Shown here piece by piece: positions 5,966 through 13,034 of a stretch of 34,656 nt of DNA (position 1 is the first letter of the stretch; every line of letters starts with the position of its first letter). This DNA is from a virus. The stretch spans positions 1-34,656 of IMG/VR virus record IMGVR_UViG_3300042542_001685. One strand, 5' to 3'. The translations under genes and the position numbers were made by a program. The notes under the pieces were generated by a model that saw only the letters and a list, made by a program, of their open reading frames with translations, was not told the DNA's origin and did no database searches.

Positions 5966-7015
5966 ATGAACATCCCACAGCCCGAGAATAGCATCGAGAC
6001 GCTGATCGATCAATTCCACGAGCAGCGCAGCGAAAAGCCGCGCCCGCATATGGGAGCCTCGACGATCGGGCATCCATGCGATCGATGGCTTTGGCTTTCG
6101 TTTCGCTGGGCAGTTCAACCGACCTTTCCCGGTCGTCTGCTACGTGTCTTCCGGCGCGGCAAGAACGAAGAACCGATCATCATTTCTGACCTGCGAGCGA
6201 TCGGTCTCGACGTGCGCCGCACCAGCGAGCGGCAGGAGCGAGTTGATTTCGGAGCGCATGTTTCCGGCTCGATCGACGCGATCATCGACGGAGGCGTGCC
6301 AGAAGCGCCGCAGACGACGCATGTCGCGGAATTCAAAACGCATTCGGCTAAGTCATTTAAGGATTTGCTCGACAAAGGCGTGCAGAAATCCAAGCCGATG
6401 CACTACGACCAGATGCAAGCGTATATGCTCGGCATGAAGATCGAGCGCGCGCTTTATATCGCGGTCTGCAAGGACGACGATCGCATTTACACCGAGCGGC
6501 TTAAGCTTGATCGCGATTATGCCGCGATCCGCGTCGCACGCGCGCAGAGCATAGCTCTTGCCGATCGTATGCCGGAGCCGATTAGTGCCGACCCGTCATG
6601 GTACGTCTGCAAGATGTGCCCCGCTCATTCGTTTTGCCACGAAACGAAACTGACGAAACACGTCAACTGCCGCACCTGCGCTCATTCGAGCGCGCTTCCG
6701 AATTCGACATGGCGGTGCGAGCGGCACGGAGCCGACGATATTCCGGTCGAGTTTCAGCACGAAGGTTGCGACGATCACGTTCTGCATCCCGACCTTGTGC
6801 CGTGGCAGCGGAAGGAAGGCTTTAACGAGTGGATTGCCGTTTACGTGATCGACGGGGTCGACGTATCGAACGGATCGCCCGACGCGACGATCTTTTCGAG
6901 CCGCGAGATCCTCGAACATACAGCAATCGTCAAAGACCCGCCCGCGCTTGTCTCCGAGGTACGGAAGGCGTTTCCCGGCGCAAAGATCATTGAGGTTCGT
7001 GATGCAACTTCGTGA
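5966..7015 (+). CDS. PD-(D/E)XK nuclease with Cas4/AddB-style cysteine cluster
   Basis: The 349-residue start at 5966 follows GGAGGAAGGAG. The nuclease core has HVSGSIDAII (D104), an AEFKTHS motif (E122-x-K124) and HYDQMQAYMLGM, the QxxxY-type helix of RecB-like nucleases. A cysteine near the N-terminus (C38 in GHPCDRW) and a later C-x2-C-x5-C (C215, C218, C224) reproduce the four-cysteine iron-sulphur arrangement of Cas4 and AddB nucleases. A further group (C235, C238, C251, C268) could bind zinc. It probably resects DNA ends for the Sak4/DUF669 system. The gene overlaps the SF2 helicase start by 14 nt, suggesting the two work together as a nuclease-helicase pair. Confidence 0.85.
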   Translation: MNIPQPENSIETLIDQFHEQRSEKPRPHMGASTIGHPCDRWLWLSFRWAVQPTFPGRLLRVFRRGKNEEPIIISDLRAIGLDVRRTSERQERVDFGAHVSGSIDAIIDGGVPEAPQTTHVAEFKTHSAKSFKDLLDKGVQKSKPMHYDQMQAYMLGMKIERALYIAVCKDDDRIYTERLKLDRDYAAIRVARAQSIALADRMPEPISADPSWYVCKMCPAHSFCHETKLTKHVNCRTCAHSSALPNSTWRCERHGADDIPVEFQHEGCDDHVLHPDLVPWQRKEGFNEWIAVYVIDGVDVSNGSPDATIFSSREILEHTAIVKDPPALVSEVRKAFPGAKIIEVRDATS

Positions 7016-8591
7016 TTATCAGACCCGCGCGATCAACCAGCTTTACGACTGGTTCGGCAAAGGCAACGCCGGGAACCCTTGCATCGTCCTTCCGACCGGA
7101 TCCGGTAAGTCGCACGTCATCGCCGCGCTTTGTAAGGACGCGATCCAGAACTGGCCTGAAACGCGCGTCCTGATGCTGACGCACGTCAAAGAACTGATCG
7201 AACAGAATGCCGAGAAGATGTTGCTGCATTGGTCCGAAGCGCCGCTCGGGATCTATAGCGCCTCGATCGGCTCGAAGGTTCTCGGCGAGCCGATCACGTT
7301 CGCCGGGATCCAGTCGATCCGCTCAAAGGCGGAGCAGATCGGTCATGTCGATCTGGTGATCGTCGACGAGTGTCATCTTATCAATCACAAGGACGAAGGC
7401 GGTTATCGCGGTCTTATCGATCGGCTTCAAGCGATCAATCCGGCGCTGCGAGTGATCGGTTTCACCGCGACGCCCTATCGGCTTGGTCACGGTCTGATTA
7501 CCGACAAGCCAGCCTTATTCGACGACCTGATCGAGCCGACCGGGATCGAGGAACTGGTCTTTAAAGGCTATCTCGCGCCGCTCCGCAGCAAAGTGACGGG
7601 GTTCAAACTCGACACGAGCGGAGTGCGGAAACGCGGTGGCGAGTTCATCGAAAGCGAACTGCATAAAGCGGTGGACACGCGCGACAACAATCGCAAGGCG
7701 GTTGCCGAGATCATATCGCTCGCCGGAGACCGCAAGGCATGGCTCCTGTTCTGCTCCGGCGTCGTTCACGCCGAGAACGTGTGCGCGATCTTGAACGAGC
7801 AGGATGTTCCGGCTGCGTGCGTTACCGGAGACACGCCGAAGACGGAACGCGAGCGCATCATCGCTGATTTCAAAGCGGGCAAGATCCGCGCGCTGACGAA
7901 TGCAAACGTGCTGACGACAGGCTTCGACTATCCCGATATCGACCTGATCGCGATGCTGCGCCCGACCATGAGCGCGAGCCTTTACGTGCAGATGGCGGGA
8001 CGCGGGATGCGACCGAAGTCGCACACCGATCATTGCCTCGTGCTCGACTTCGCAGGGGTCGTGCAGACGCACGGTCCTATTACCGCCGTGCGACCGCCGC
8101 GCAAAGGCGGAGACGGGACAGGCGAGGCTCCGGTTAAGGTCTGCGCCTCGTGCGGGGAGTTGTGCCACTTGTCGGCGCGCGAATGCACATGTTGCGGAGC
8201 CGAGTTCCCGGCGCGCGAGCCGAAGAAGCTGAAGCTGCACGATATCGACATCATGGGTCTCGAAGGCGTGACCATGAGCGTTCGTAATTGGCATTGGCGA
8301 AAGCACGTCAGCCGCGCGAGCGGGAAGGACATGCTCGCCGTGACGTATTACGGAGACCTTTCCGATCCGCCGATCACGGAATATTTCCCGCTGACGCATG
8401 GCGGTTACGCTGGAGAAAAGGCCATCGAGCGGGTCGCTTATATGGCGAAGAAAGGGAACGCGCCCAATGGGATTTTCGCGGTCGAGAACCTCGAGCACAT
8501 TGCCGCGAACATGAATTTTGCCGTGCCTCCTGCGACGATCGACTATAAGCAGGACGGTAAGTTTTATCGTGTGGTGAAGGTCGAATGGTAA
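7002..8591 (+). CDS. SF2 DEAH-type DNA helicase with zinc ribbon
   Basis: This 529-residue helicase begins MQLRDYQTRAINQLYDWF, a Q-motif-like opening. Conserved motifs are Walker A LPTGSGKS (30-37), VIVDECH (119-125), GFTATPYR (153-160) and QMAGRGMRP (330-338), the order found in UvsW/SSL2-like SF2 helicases. A cysteine-rich patch, CASCGELCHLSARECTCC (381-398), probably binds zinc. The start overlaps the nuclease gene by 14 nt and has GAGG upstream. Likely roles are branch migration, fork restart or replication initiation with the other early proteins. The end overlaps the VRR-NUC gene by 7 nt. Confidence 0.92.
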   Translation: MQLRDYQTRAINQLYDWFGKGNAGNPCIVLPTGSGKSHVIAALCKDAIQNWPETRVLMLTHVKELIEQNAEKMLLHWSEAPLGIYSASIGSKVLGEPITFAGIQSIRSKAEQIGHVDLVIVDECHLINHKDEGGYRGLIDRLQAINPALRVIGFTATPYRLGHGLITDKPALFDDLIEPTGIEELVFKGYLAPLRSKVTGFKLDTSGVRKRGGEFIESELHKAVDTRDNNRKAVAEIISLAGDRKAWLLFCSGVVHAENVCAILNEQDVPAACVTGDTPKTERERIIADFKAGKIRALTNANVLTTGFDYPDIDLIAMLRPTMSASLYVQMAGRGMRPKSHTDHCLVLDFAGVVQTHGPITAVRPPRKGGDGTGEAPVKVCASCGELCHLSARECTCCGAEFPAREPKKLKLHDIDIMGLEGVTMSVRNWHWRKHVSRASGKDMLAVTYYGDLSDPPITEYFPLTHGGYAGEKAIERVAYMAKKGNAPNGIFAVENLEHIAANMNFAVPPATIDYKQDGKFYRVVKVEW

Positions 8592-8929
8592 ACACCGAGC
8601 ATGAGGAACAACGCGCGTTCGTTCGTTGGTTCAAGCAGACGCATCCCGGCGTGCGGATTTTTGCGATCCCGAATGGAGGAGTGCGGTCGATCACGACAGC
8701 GACGCGGCTTAAGGCGGAAGGCGTATCGTCAGGCGTGCCGGATCTGTTTATCCCGGCTTGGCATCTTTGGGTCGAGATGAAACGCACGAAAGGCGGTGTC
8801 GTGAGCGACGAACAAAAAGACTGGCTCCGCTACCTCGAAAGCGTAGGCTATTCGACTTTTGTATGCCGCGGCTGCGATCACGCCATCGAACTTGTAAGCG
8901 AATTCCGTCGATCGATGAAGGAGCATTAA
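8585..8929 (+). CDS. VRR-NUC domain nuclease
   Basis: This 114-residue protein matches the VRR-NUC family throughout: IFAIPNGGVRS, LKAEGVSSGVPDLFIP (the PD motif), LWVEMKR (E-x-K), SDEQKDWLRYLESVGY and a final ALE-like helix. Stand-alone phage members act as structure-specific endonucleases, with Holliday-junction cutting shown for relatives. The gene overlaps the helicase gene by 7 nt and is part of the same recombination and replication unit. The length is normal for a single-domain member. Confidence 0.9.
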   Translation: MVNTEHEEQRAFVRWFKQTHPGVRIFAIPNGGVRSITTATRLKAEGVSSGVPDLFIPAWHLWVEMKRTKGGVVSDEQKDWLRYLESVGYSTFVCRGCDHAIELVSEFRRSMKEH

Positions 8930-8983
8930 CCGCGCGTTAAGACATCGGAGATAGGTTGCAGAAATGTCGAACGCGGTTATCAT
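8926..8983 (+). promoter_or_regulatory. Candidate internal early promoter with inverted repeat
   Basis: TTGCAG (8956-8961), a 16-bp spacer and TATCAT (8978-8983) form a possible sigma70-like promoter in the only sizeable gap of the operon. TAACCGCG (8927-8934) and CGCGGTTA (8972-8979) are perfect 8-bp inverted copies, the second touching the -10. It could drive the small membrane protein and DnaA-like gene group separately. Confidence 0.35.
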
Positions 8984-9000
8984 CTAAGCAGGAGGAAGAC

Positions 9001-9159
9001 ATGAACAGGACAATGATCCGTTATATCAGCGACTATCAACGCGCGGTCGAGCGCAAGCGTGCCGCTCGCGAAATCTGCGATACGATCGTCGGCTTGATCG
9101 GCTTGACGGTCGGCGCGATCGGCATCGTTTCGATCGTGATCCTGATCGAGGTGCTTTGA
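9001..9159 (+). CDS. 52-aa small membrane protein
   Basis: The start at 9001 has a strong GGAGGA upstream. A basic N-terminal half (YQRAVERKRAAREI) is followed by one hydrophobic C-terminal helix (IVGLIGLTVGAIGIVSIVILIEVL), so the protein should be tail-anchored in the inner membrane with most of its charge in the cytoplasm. No family is recognised. The stop overlaps the start of the DnaA-like gene (TGATG), which is a direct coupling. Membrane tethering of the replication machinery is one idea suggested by that coupling, with no further evidence. Confidence 0.7.
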   Translation: MNRTMIRYISDYQRAVERKRAAREICDTIVGLIGLTVGAIGIVSIVILIEVL

Positions 9160-9557
9160 TGCACGTTATCGAAATCCACCGTCGCCGCATCGAATTCATG
9201 GCGAAGATCGAAGAGAAAGCGCGCTTGTTGCAGCAGCAGAAAATCGAGCCCGTCAAAAAAATCGACGGTCTCGATCGGCAACTGATGAACATGCCGGAAT
9301 GGGTTTTCGATCGTCCCAAATGGAAACTGCTCGCCAAGGAGATATGCAAGAAACACAATCTGCCTATCGATGAGGTGCTGTCTGATCGCCAACATCGGCA
9401 TCTCGTCAAAGCGAGGCAAGAAATCTGGTATCGGATCCGCATCGATCTCGGGATGAGTTATCCCGAAATCGGAAAACGATTTAATCGCGACCACTCGACC
9501 ATCATGCACGGAGTGAAGGCGCACATCGAGCGTCTCGGCTTGGAGTTTCCAGAATGA
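9159..9557 (+). CDS. Stand-alone DnaA domain IV-like DNA-binding protein
   Basis: This 132-residue protein has a C-terminal half with the DnaA domain IV pattern: ICKKHNLPIDEVLSDRQHRHLVKARQEIWYRI, then MSYPEIGKRFNRDHSTIMHGVKAH (99-122). The latter corresponds to the DnaA signature with its DH(T/S)T core that reads DnaA boxes. There is no AAA+ ATPase domain. The N-terminal 50 residues are helical and charged. It could mark the phage origin, recruit host DnaA-dependent loading, or compete with host DnaA for its boxes. The start is set at the ATG overlapping the previous stop. ATG at 9198 is an alternative. Confidence 0.8.
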   Translation: MHVIEIHRRRIEFMAKIEEKARLLQQQKIEPVKKIDGLDRQLMNMPEWVFDRPKWKLLAKEICKKHNLPIDEVLSDRQHRHLVKARQEIWYRIRIDLGMSYPEIGKRFNRDHSTIMHGVKAHIERLGLEFPE

Positions 9558-9919
9558 ACCATCAAGACATCCTTTCGACCGCGAAGGCGACGATCTCGCA
9601 GCGCGGAAAAGAATATGGCGACGCTTTGCCTTCGTTCGTTCGCGCCGCGAACATCGCGTCCGCTATCCTCGACAAGCGGCTTAGTGCCTTCGATATCGCC
9701 GTGGTTATGATGGCGGTTAAGATGAGCCGCATCAGTCATCAACGCGGGCACGAAGATAGCTGGGTCGATCTCGCGGCTTACGTCGCGTTTGCGGCGCAGT
9801 TCTCCGCGCCGAGCACGAGTGATTATAACGACATCGTGCTCGCGCAGGTGCAAACGGATTTAGAGGATCATTTCCGCGATATCGCCGATGCAGCGCGCGA
9901 GGAAAAAAATGCAGACTGA
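9554..9919 (+). CDS. DUF6378-like phage protein
   Basis: This 121-residue helical protein has the pattern AKATISQRGKEYGDALPSFVRAANIASAIL, then VVMMAVKMSRI and DSWVDLAAYVAFA. It resembles the phage DUF6378 family, whose helical layout recalls all-alpha NTP pyrophosphatases (MazG/dUTPase-like). Catalysis is not established, and the acidic metal-binding pattern is only partly visible. The ATG overlaps the previous stop (ATGA). A role in nucleotide clean-up is inferred from the fold resemblance and from the dCMP deaminase further along the operon. Confidence 0.65.
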   Translation: MNHQDILSTAKATISQRGKEYGDALPSFVRAANIASAILDKRLSAFDIAVVMMAVKMSRISHQRGHEDSWVDLAAYVAFAAQFSAPSTSDYNDIVLAQVQTDLEDHFRDIADAAREEKNAD

Positions 9920-10151
9920 CGATCTTCCGAAGCTGCTTCGTGCTCGCGCCGACAGGCGCGGGCTATCGGCGATCGATTACACGCTCGACTGCGGTCTTGA
10001 TCGGATTGCCGCCGATGAGATTGAGCGGCTGCGCGAGGCGCTGCGCTATTACGCAAAGAACCACTATCCGAACATCGACGACGGGCCGTGGGGTCCGGGC
10101 AGCAACGACTTTGGCGATGTCGCTCGCGCCGCCCTCGGGGAGGAGAAATGA
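9909..10151 (+). CDS. Small hypothetical protein, ends in ...ARAALGEEK
   Basis: This 80-residue protein has its ATG at 9909 after GAGGA and an A-run. It contains IERLREALRYYAKNHYP and ends DVARAALGEEK, a pattern common in short phage proteins of unknown function. The gene at 10636 repeats the same scheme (IETLREALKFIV ... ARQALRD), so the two look like diverged paralogues on either side of the Dam gene. The 3' end carries the ribosome-binding site of the next gene and belongs to a 27-bp repeat. Confidence 0.65.
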   Translation: MQTDDLPKLLRARADRRGLSAIDYTLDCGLDRIAADEIERLREALRYYAKNHYPNIDDGPWGPGSNDFGDVARAALGEEK

Positions 10152-10154
10152 TGG
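10128..10154 (+). repeat. 27-bp direct repeat, copy 1
   Basis: The sequence beginning GCCGCCCTCGGGGAGGAGAA and ending TGATGG recurs at 10613-10639 with a single mismatch. Each copy encodes the last residues ALGEEK, the ribosome-binding site GGGGAGG and the next start codon. The two copies bracket the Dam-type gene. Confidence 0.85.
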
Positions 10155-10636
10155 GCTATTGGGAAGCAACGGGCAAAACCGACGAGTGGTATACGCCCAA
10201 GTATGTCTTCGACGCTTTGGGCTGCACGTTCGATCTTGATGTCGCTCATCCTCCGTTTCCGACGTTCGTGCCCGCTGTTTGTGTTCTGACAGAACACGGG
10301 TTGGAGAAAGACTGGAAAGGCTTCGTGTGGATGAACCCTCCTTTCGGCGGGCGTAACGGGATCGTCCCGTGGCTTGAAAAGTTCTTCGATCATGGCAACG
10401 GCATTGCTCTCGTACCCGACAGGACGAGTGCGCCATGGTTCCAGAAGTTCGCGCCAATGGCAGACGCAATCCTGTTCATGTCGCCCAAGATCAAGTTCAT
10501 CGGGGCAGACGGAAAAGAGGGGGCGTCACCAAGCACAGGAACCGCGCTCTTTGCAAAGGGAGAGCGTGCGCTTGCTGCTCTCGCAAATGGCAGTTCGCTT
10601 GGATTTCGATGTGCCGCCCTCGGGGAGGAGAAGTGA
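10151..10636 (+). CDS. Dam-type DNA N6-adenine methyltransferase
   Basis: This 161-residue protein starts MGYWEATGKTDEWYTPKYVFDAL, the typical opening of phage DNA N6-adenine methylases. The catalytic NPPF motif is present (FVWMNPPFGGRNGIVPWLEKFF). LVPDRTSAPWFQKF and AILFMSPKIKF follow as in that family. ATG 10151 is chosen because GGGGAGG lies 7 nt upstream, the same arrangement as the copy before 10636. An in-frame ATG at 10148 is possible. The last residues, AALGEEK, come from the flanking direct repeat and duplicate the tail of the preceding protein. The genome is rich in GATC, a plausible target, but specificity is not proven. Confidence 0.88.
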   Translation: MGYWEATGKTDEWYTPKYVFDALGCTFDLDVAHPPFPTFVPAVCVLTEHGLEKDWKGFVWMNPPFGGRNGIVPWLEKFFDHGNGIALVPDRTSAPWFQKFAPMADAILFMSPKIKFIGADGKEGASPSTGTALFAKGERALAALANGSSLGFRCAALGEEK

Positions 10637-10639
10637 TGG
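10613..10639 (+). repeat. 27-bp direct repeat, copy 2
   Basis: This is the second copy of the repeat at 10128-10154, with one A to G change. It closes the Dam-type gene and supplies the ribosome-binding site and start of the next gene. The pattern suggests that the methylase gene was inserted as a cassette by recombination at these ends, or arose with the duplication of the flanking small genes. Confidence 0.85.
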
Positions 10640-10845
10640 ACATTGTAATCAGGGCGCGAACCATCGCCAAGCAAGGCGATTATTATGCGGACTGGTGGGC
10701 GGAAGCGGCCACCGAGATTGAGACGCTGCGCGAGGCGCTGAAGTTCATCGTGACATATTCCGATTGCCACGAGGCTGCTCGCGACGCAGCCCGCCAAGCA
10801 CTCAGGGATGATAAGACTTTCGAGGACAGGTGGGACAATGCGTGA
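10636..10845 (+). CDS. Small hypothetical protein, paralogue-like to 9909 gene
   Basis: This 69-residue protein begins MDIVIRARTIAKQGDYYADWWAEAA with IETLREALKFIV and ARDAARQALRD afterwards. The helical layout matches the C-terminal part of the protein encoded at 9909-10151. GGGGAGG lies 7 nt upstream, inside repeat copy 2. The C-terminus overlaps the start of the following gene by 8 nt. No function can be assigned. Confidence 0.65.
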   Translation: MDIVIRARTIAKQGDYYADWWAEAATEIETLREALKFIVTYSDCHEAARDAARQALRDDKTFEDRWDNA

Positions 10846-11071
10846 GCGCTTCGAGATCGTGTACATCGACCCCCGCGGTGCCGAGCAAGTACTAACCCGC
10901 GCCTTGCCGAATGGCTTTGCCGCGCGCTGGAAGATCGTCAAACGCTACGCTGCCCGCGTGCTGCCGCATCCGATCCGCGAGACCGGGAATAACCCTCTTG
11001 GCTTGTCTTTCGTCGTCGGAAGCCTTTCGTCACCGGATAGCGGGTTCGTAGGCATCAGAGAGGTTCGATGA
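10838..11071 (+). CDS. Small hypothetical protein
   Basis: This is a 77-residue product, MRERFEIVYIDPRGAEQVLTRALPNGF..., with mixed strand and helix character and a basic middle (RWKIVKRYAARVLPHPIR). No family is recognised. The start overlaps the preceding gene and the stop overlaps the dCMP deaminase start (GATGATG). Overlap at both ends argues that it is translated as part of the operon. Confidence 0.6.
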   Translation: MRERFEIVYIDPRGAEQVLTRALPNGFAARWKIVKRYAARVLPHPIRETGNNPLGLSFVVGSLSSPDSGFVGIREVR

Positions 11072-11502
11072 TGGACTGGATCACGTATTACATGGGCTTT
11101 GCCGAGCACGCGGCCAAGAAGTCGAAGGACAGCACCAAGGTCGGTGCGGTGTTGGTCGGACCGGAGGGCGAAGTCAGGCTGACGGCCTACAACGGACCGC
11201 CTCGTGGCGTCGATGATCTGCCGGAACGCTTCGAGCGCCCGCAGAAGTATCTATTTGCCAGCCATGCCGAAGCCAACTTGATTGCCTTCGCCGCACGATC
11301 CGGCATCCAGACGGACGGTTGCACGGTGTACGTGACTCATGCACCCTGCGCGTCTTGCGCTCGGTCGCTGATCCAAGCCGGGATCGGACACGTCGTCTTT
11401 GGCAAAGGCACTACGTCAATGGCACAGGACGAGTTCACGGTAGCCGAGGAAATGCTGGACGAGGCTGGCGTATGGGTGAGCAGGGCAGATGATCCATCCT
11501 GA
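11068..11502 (+). CDS. Deoxycytidylate (dCMP) deaminase family protein
   Basis: This 144-residue zinc deaminase has the HAE motif in FASHAEANLIAFAARSG (His ligand, Glu proton shuttle) and PCASCARSLIQAGI (the two Cys ligands), the standard cytidine/deoxycytidylate deaminase signature. VGAVLVGPEGEV near the N-terminus fits the first strand and loop. It would convert dCMP to dUMP and feed dTTP synthesis, or supply a precursor for modified pyrimidines. No phage thymidylate synthase is seen here, so the host enzyme would finish the route. Two consecutive ATGs at the start overlap the previous stop. Confidence 0.88.
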   Translation: MMDWITYYMGFAEHAAKKSKDSTKVGAVLVGPEGEVRLTAYNGPPRGVDDLPERFERPQKYLFASHAEANLIAFAARSGIQTDGCTVYVTHAPCASCARSLIQAGIGHVVFGKGTTSMAQDEFTVAEEMLDEAGVWVSRADDPS

Positions 11503-11578
11503 AGACAGACTGACCATCCTGCTGCTGTCATTGCTGTATATGGCAGCCTTCGGTGCCCTGCTCTACGTCCTTCAGTAG
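11489..11578 (+). CDS. 29-aa membrane peptide at the operon end
   Basis: A short frame starting MIHPEDR continues into one hydrophobic helix (LTILLLSLLYMAAFGALLYVL) and stops at TAG 11576-11578. It overlaps the end of the dCMP deaminase gene by 14 nt and the end of the convergent phosphoesterase gene by 7 nt. The ribosome-binding site is weak (AGGG). The pattern is a single-pass membrane peptide with a short, mildly charged N-terminus. Function is unknown. A small lysis or inhibition factor is one possibility. Confidence 0.5.
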   Translation: MIHPEDRLTILLLSLLYMAAFGALLYVLQ

Positions 11579-12516
11579 ACGGGCTTGCCGCGAAAGACGG
11601 GGCGACCGCGCACCATCTCGCAAAATTCGGGAGGCATCAATTTGCCTTCCTCATCAAAACTAAGCACAACAAAACCCTCATGTGCGCGGCTAGGTTGTCC
11701 TTCATGATATTCGAATGCGCGCGAGCGAGGATCCCCAAGCATTCCCGCTTCCACTCCCCAGTGACTGCCGTTCCTGTTGCGGACGGCGGTAATCTGAAGC
11801 TGATGAGTGTGTCCCGTGACGACGGATATCCCGGCATGCAAGGCGTTATTCCAAGCAGCATGTATGCCGCCACGGAAGCGATGACGCACTTCGACATCCC
11901 CAAGGTGCGCGGCATAGCAAAATTCCCATTGAGGAAAGCGGTCCTCTAGACGACCGACGTAAACATCGAGTTCAGATGCCGCGTTCGCGAGGTACGTGTT
12001 CACCCTCTGGTCGTGATTACCGACAGGCCAAATCTGCAAGTCGGCGCGCGGCAGCATTCGAAGCGCATCATGCAGCGCATCGATTTCTTCGTCGATTTTA
12101 GGAGCCTTTGCGCCGAGCAAAGCGCCGTGGCGAGAAACCCGCGCGCCGTCGATCATGTCGCCATTAAGAACGATCGCCTTCGGCTTGATCTCGTGCGCGA
12201 CCGCGCAGAATGCGCGCCACATCAACGGCACTTCTCCCGGCCAGATATGCAGGTCGCCACCGACGATCGCGCATCCGTTGACGACCTCGTGAGAGATCAT
12301 TTGCGGGATCGTCCATGCCACCAAATCTTTCTGAGGATGGTGTATCGCGGTTTCAAAAAGCTTCGGAAACCGTTTCCGAGCCGTGCTGATTTGATCTTTA
12401 ACCGTTGAAGCGCTGAGTCCGAGCGACCTTGCAAGAGCAGCCGCGTTGCTCCCCATCTGATTATATTGGCGAATTCGCTCGCGCAGCATCTCGTCAGACA
12501 AAGGAGGTAGCGGCAT
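11572..12516 (-). CDS. Calcineurin-like phosphoesterase with N-terminal HTH
   Basis: This 314-residue protein has a two-part layout. Residues 1-50 carry a helix-turn-helix-like segment (AAALARSLGLSASTVKDQIS). Residues 80-240 are a metallophosphoesterase, with GGDLH (86-90), GDMID (119-123), GNHD (166-169) and GHTH (235-238), a full metal-binding set. Such enzymes hydrolyse phosphodiesters, including nucleic acids or cyclic nucleotides. The HTH suggests that DNA is near the substrate. It is the last gene of the leftward run, directly after the endolysin, and converges on the early operon with a 7-nt overlap. Being active during late infection is inferred from position. Confidence 0.87.
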   Translation of the reverse strand: MPLPPLSDEMLRERIRQYNQMGSNAAALARSLGLSASTVKDQISTARKRFPKLFETAIHHPQKDLVAWTIPQMISHEVVNGCAIVGGDLHIWPGEVPLMWRAFCAVAHEIKPKAIVLNGDMIDGARVSRHGALLGAKAPKIDEEIDALHDALRMLPRADLQIWPVGNHDQRVNTYLANAASELDVYVGRLEDRFPQWEFCYAAHLGDVEVRHRFRGGIHAAWNNALHAGISVVTGHTHQLQITAVRNRNGSHWGVEAGMLGDPRSRAFEYHEGQPSRAHEGFVVLSFDEEGKLMPPEFCEMVRGRPVFRGKPVY

Positions 12517-12518
12517 GG

Positions 12519-13034
12519 TTACAGCCCTGTCATTGCCTTGGCGGATTGCTCGACTTCATTCACGCGGTTTGTCCATCCGCGCCCGAAAGTGTCCCAGTGA
12601 CCAAGGCTGCGGAGGAAGCGCAGCCGCGCGTTGCAAAGATCCTCGATCAATTCAAGCGCATCGATCGACTTCGCCGCGCCGATCGTAAACGGTCCTATCG
12701 TCCCGTCGTCGTGCACACCGACGACCTGTTGCAGCGTGCGAGCCGCGCGACGCACGCCTGAATTCACCGCGAAGTCGAAGACCGCATAATCGACGCCGAT
12801 CGGCATATCGTTGCCGCGAACGCGATCCCAGTATTCCGCGCGATAAATCGGCGCTACGTCGTCAGGCGTTAAAGCGCGCATTTCGGCTTCGGTAACGCTT
12901 CGACCGACCCATCGCTCGTAAACCGATTTCGTCACGCCGAGGTTGGTCATTCCGCCGGGATCGCGCGGATTGTTGACGAAACCGCCTTCGTGTTTGAGCA
13001 AGAGCGAGAAAGAGCGCTCGAAGTTATTTGCCAC
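12519..13034 (-). CDS. Endolysin, GH108 N-acetylmuramidase
   Basis: This 171-residue enzyme has the GH108 signature at its N-terminus: LLLKHEGGFVNNPRDPGG, with E16 as the likely catalytic glutamate, and MTNLGVTK right after. The C-terminal part, DFAVNSGVRRAARTLQQVVGVHDDGTIGP, is a predicted peptidoglycan-binding module of the family that usually follows GH108. It has no signal peptide, so release depends on the holins encoded just upstream. The start overlaps the 3-TM holin gene by 11 nt. Confidence 0.93.
   Translation of the reverse strand: MANNFERSFSLLLKHEGGFVNNPRDPGGMTNLGVTKSVYERWVGRSVTEAEMRALTPDDVAPIYRAEYWDRVRGNDMPIGVDYAVFDFAVNSGVRRAARTLQQVVGVHDDGTIGPFTIGAAKSIDALELIEDLCNARLRFLRSLGHWDTFGRGWTNRVNEVEQSAKAMTGL

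Noticed and set aside
10088-10150. Upstream extension of the Dam-type methylase
   Set aside because: It overlaps the preceding gene in another frame and gives an Arg-rich, unrelated peptide. GGGGAGG favours the ATG at 10151.
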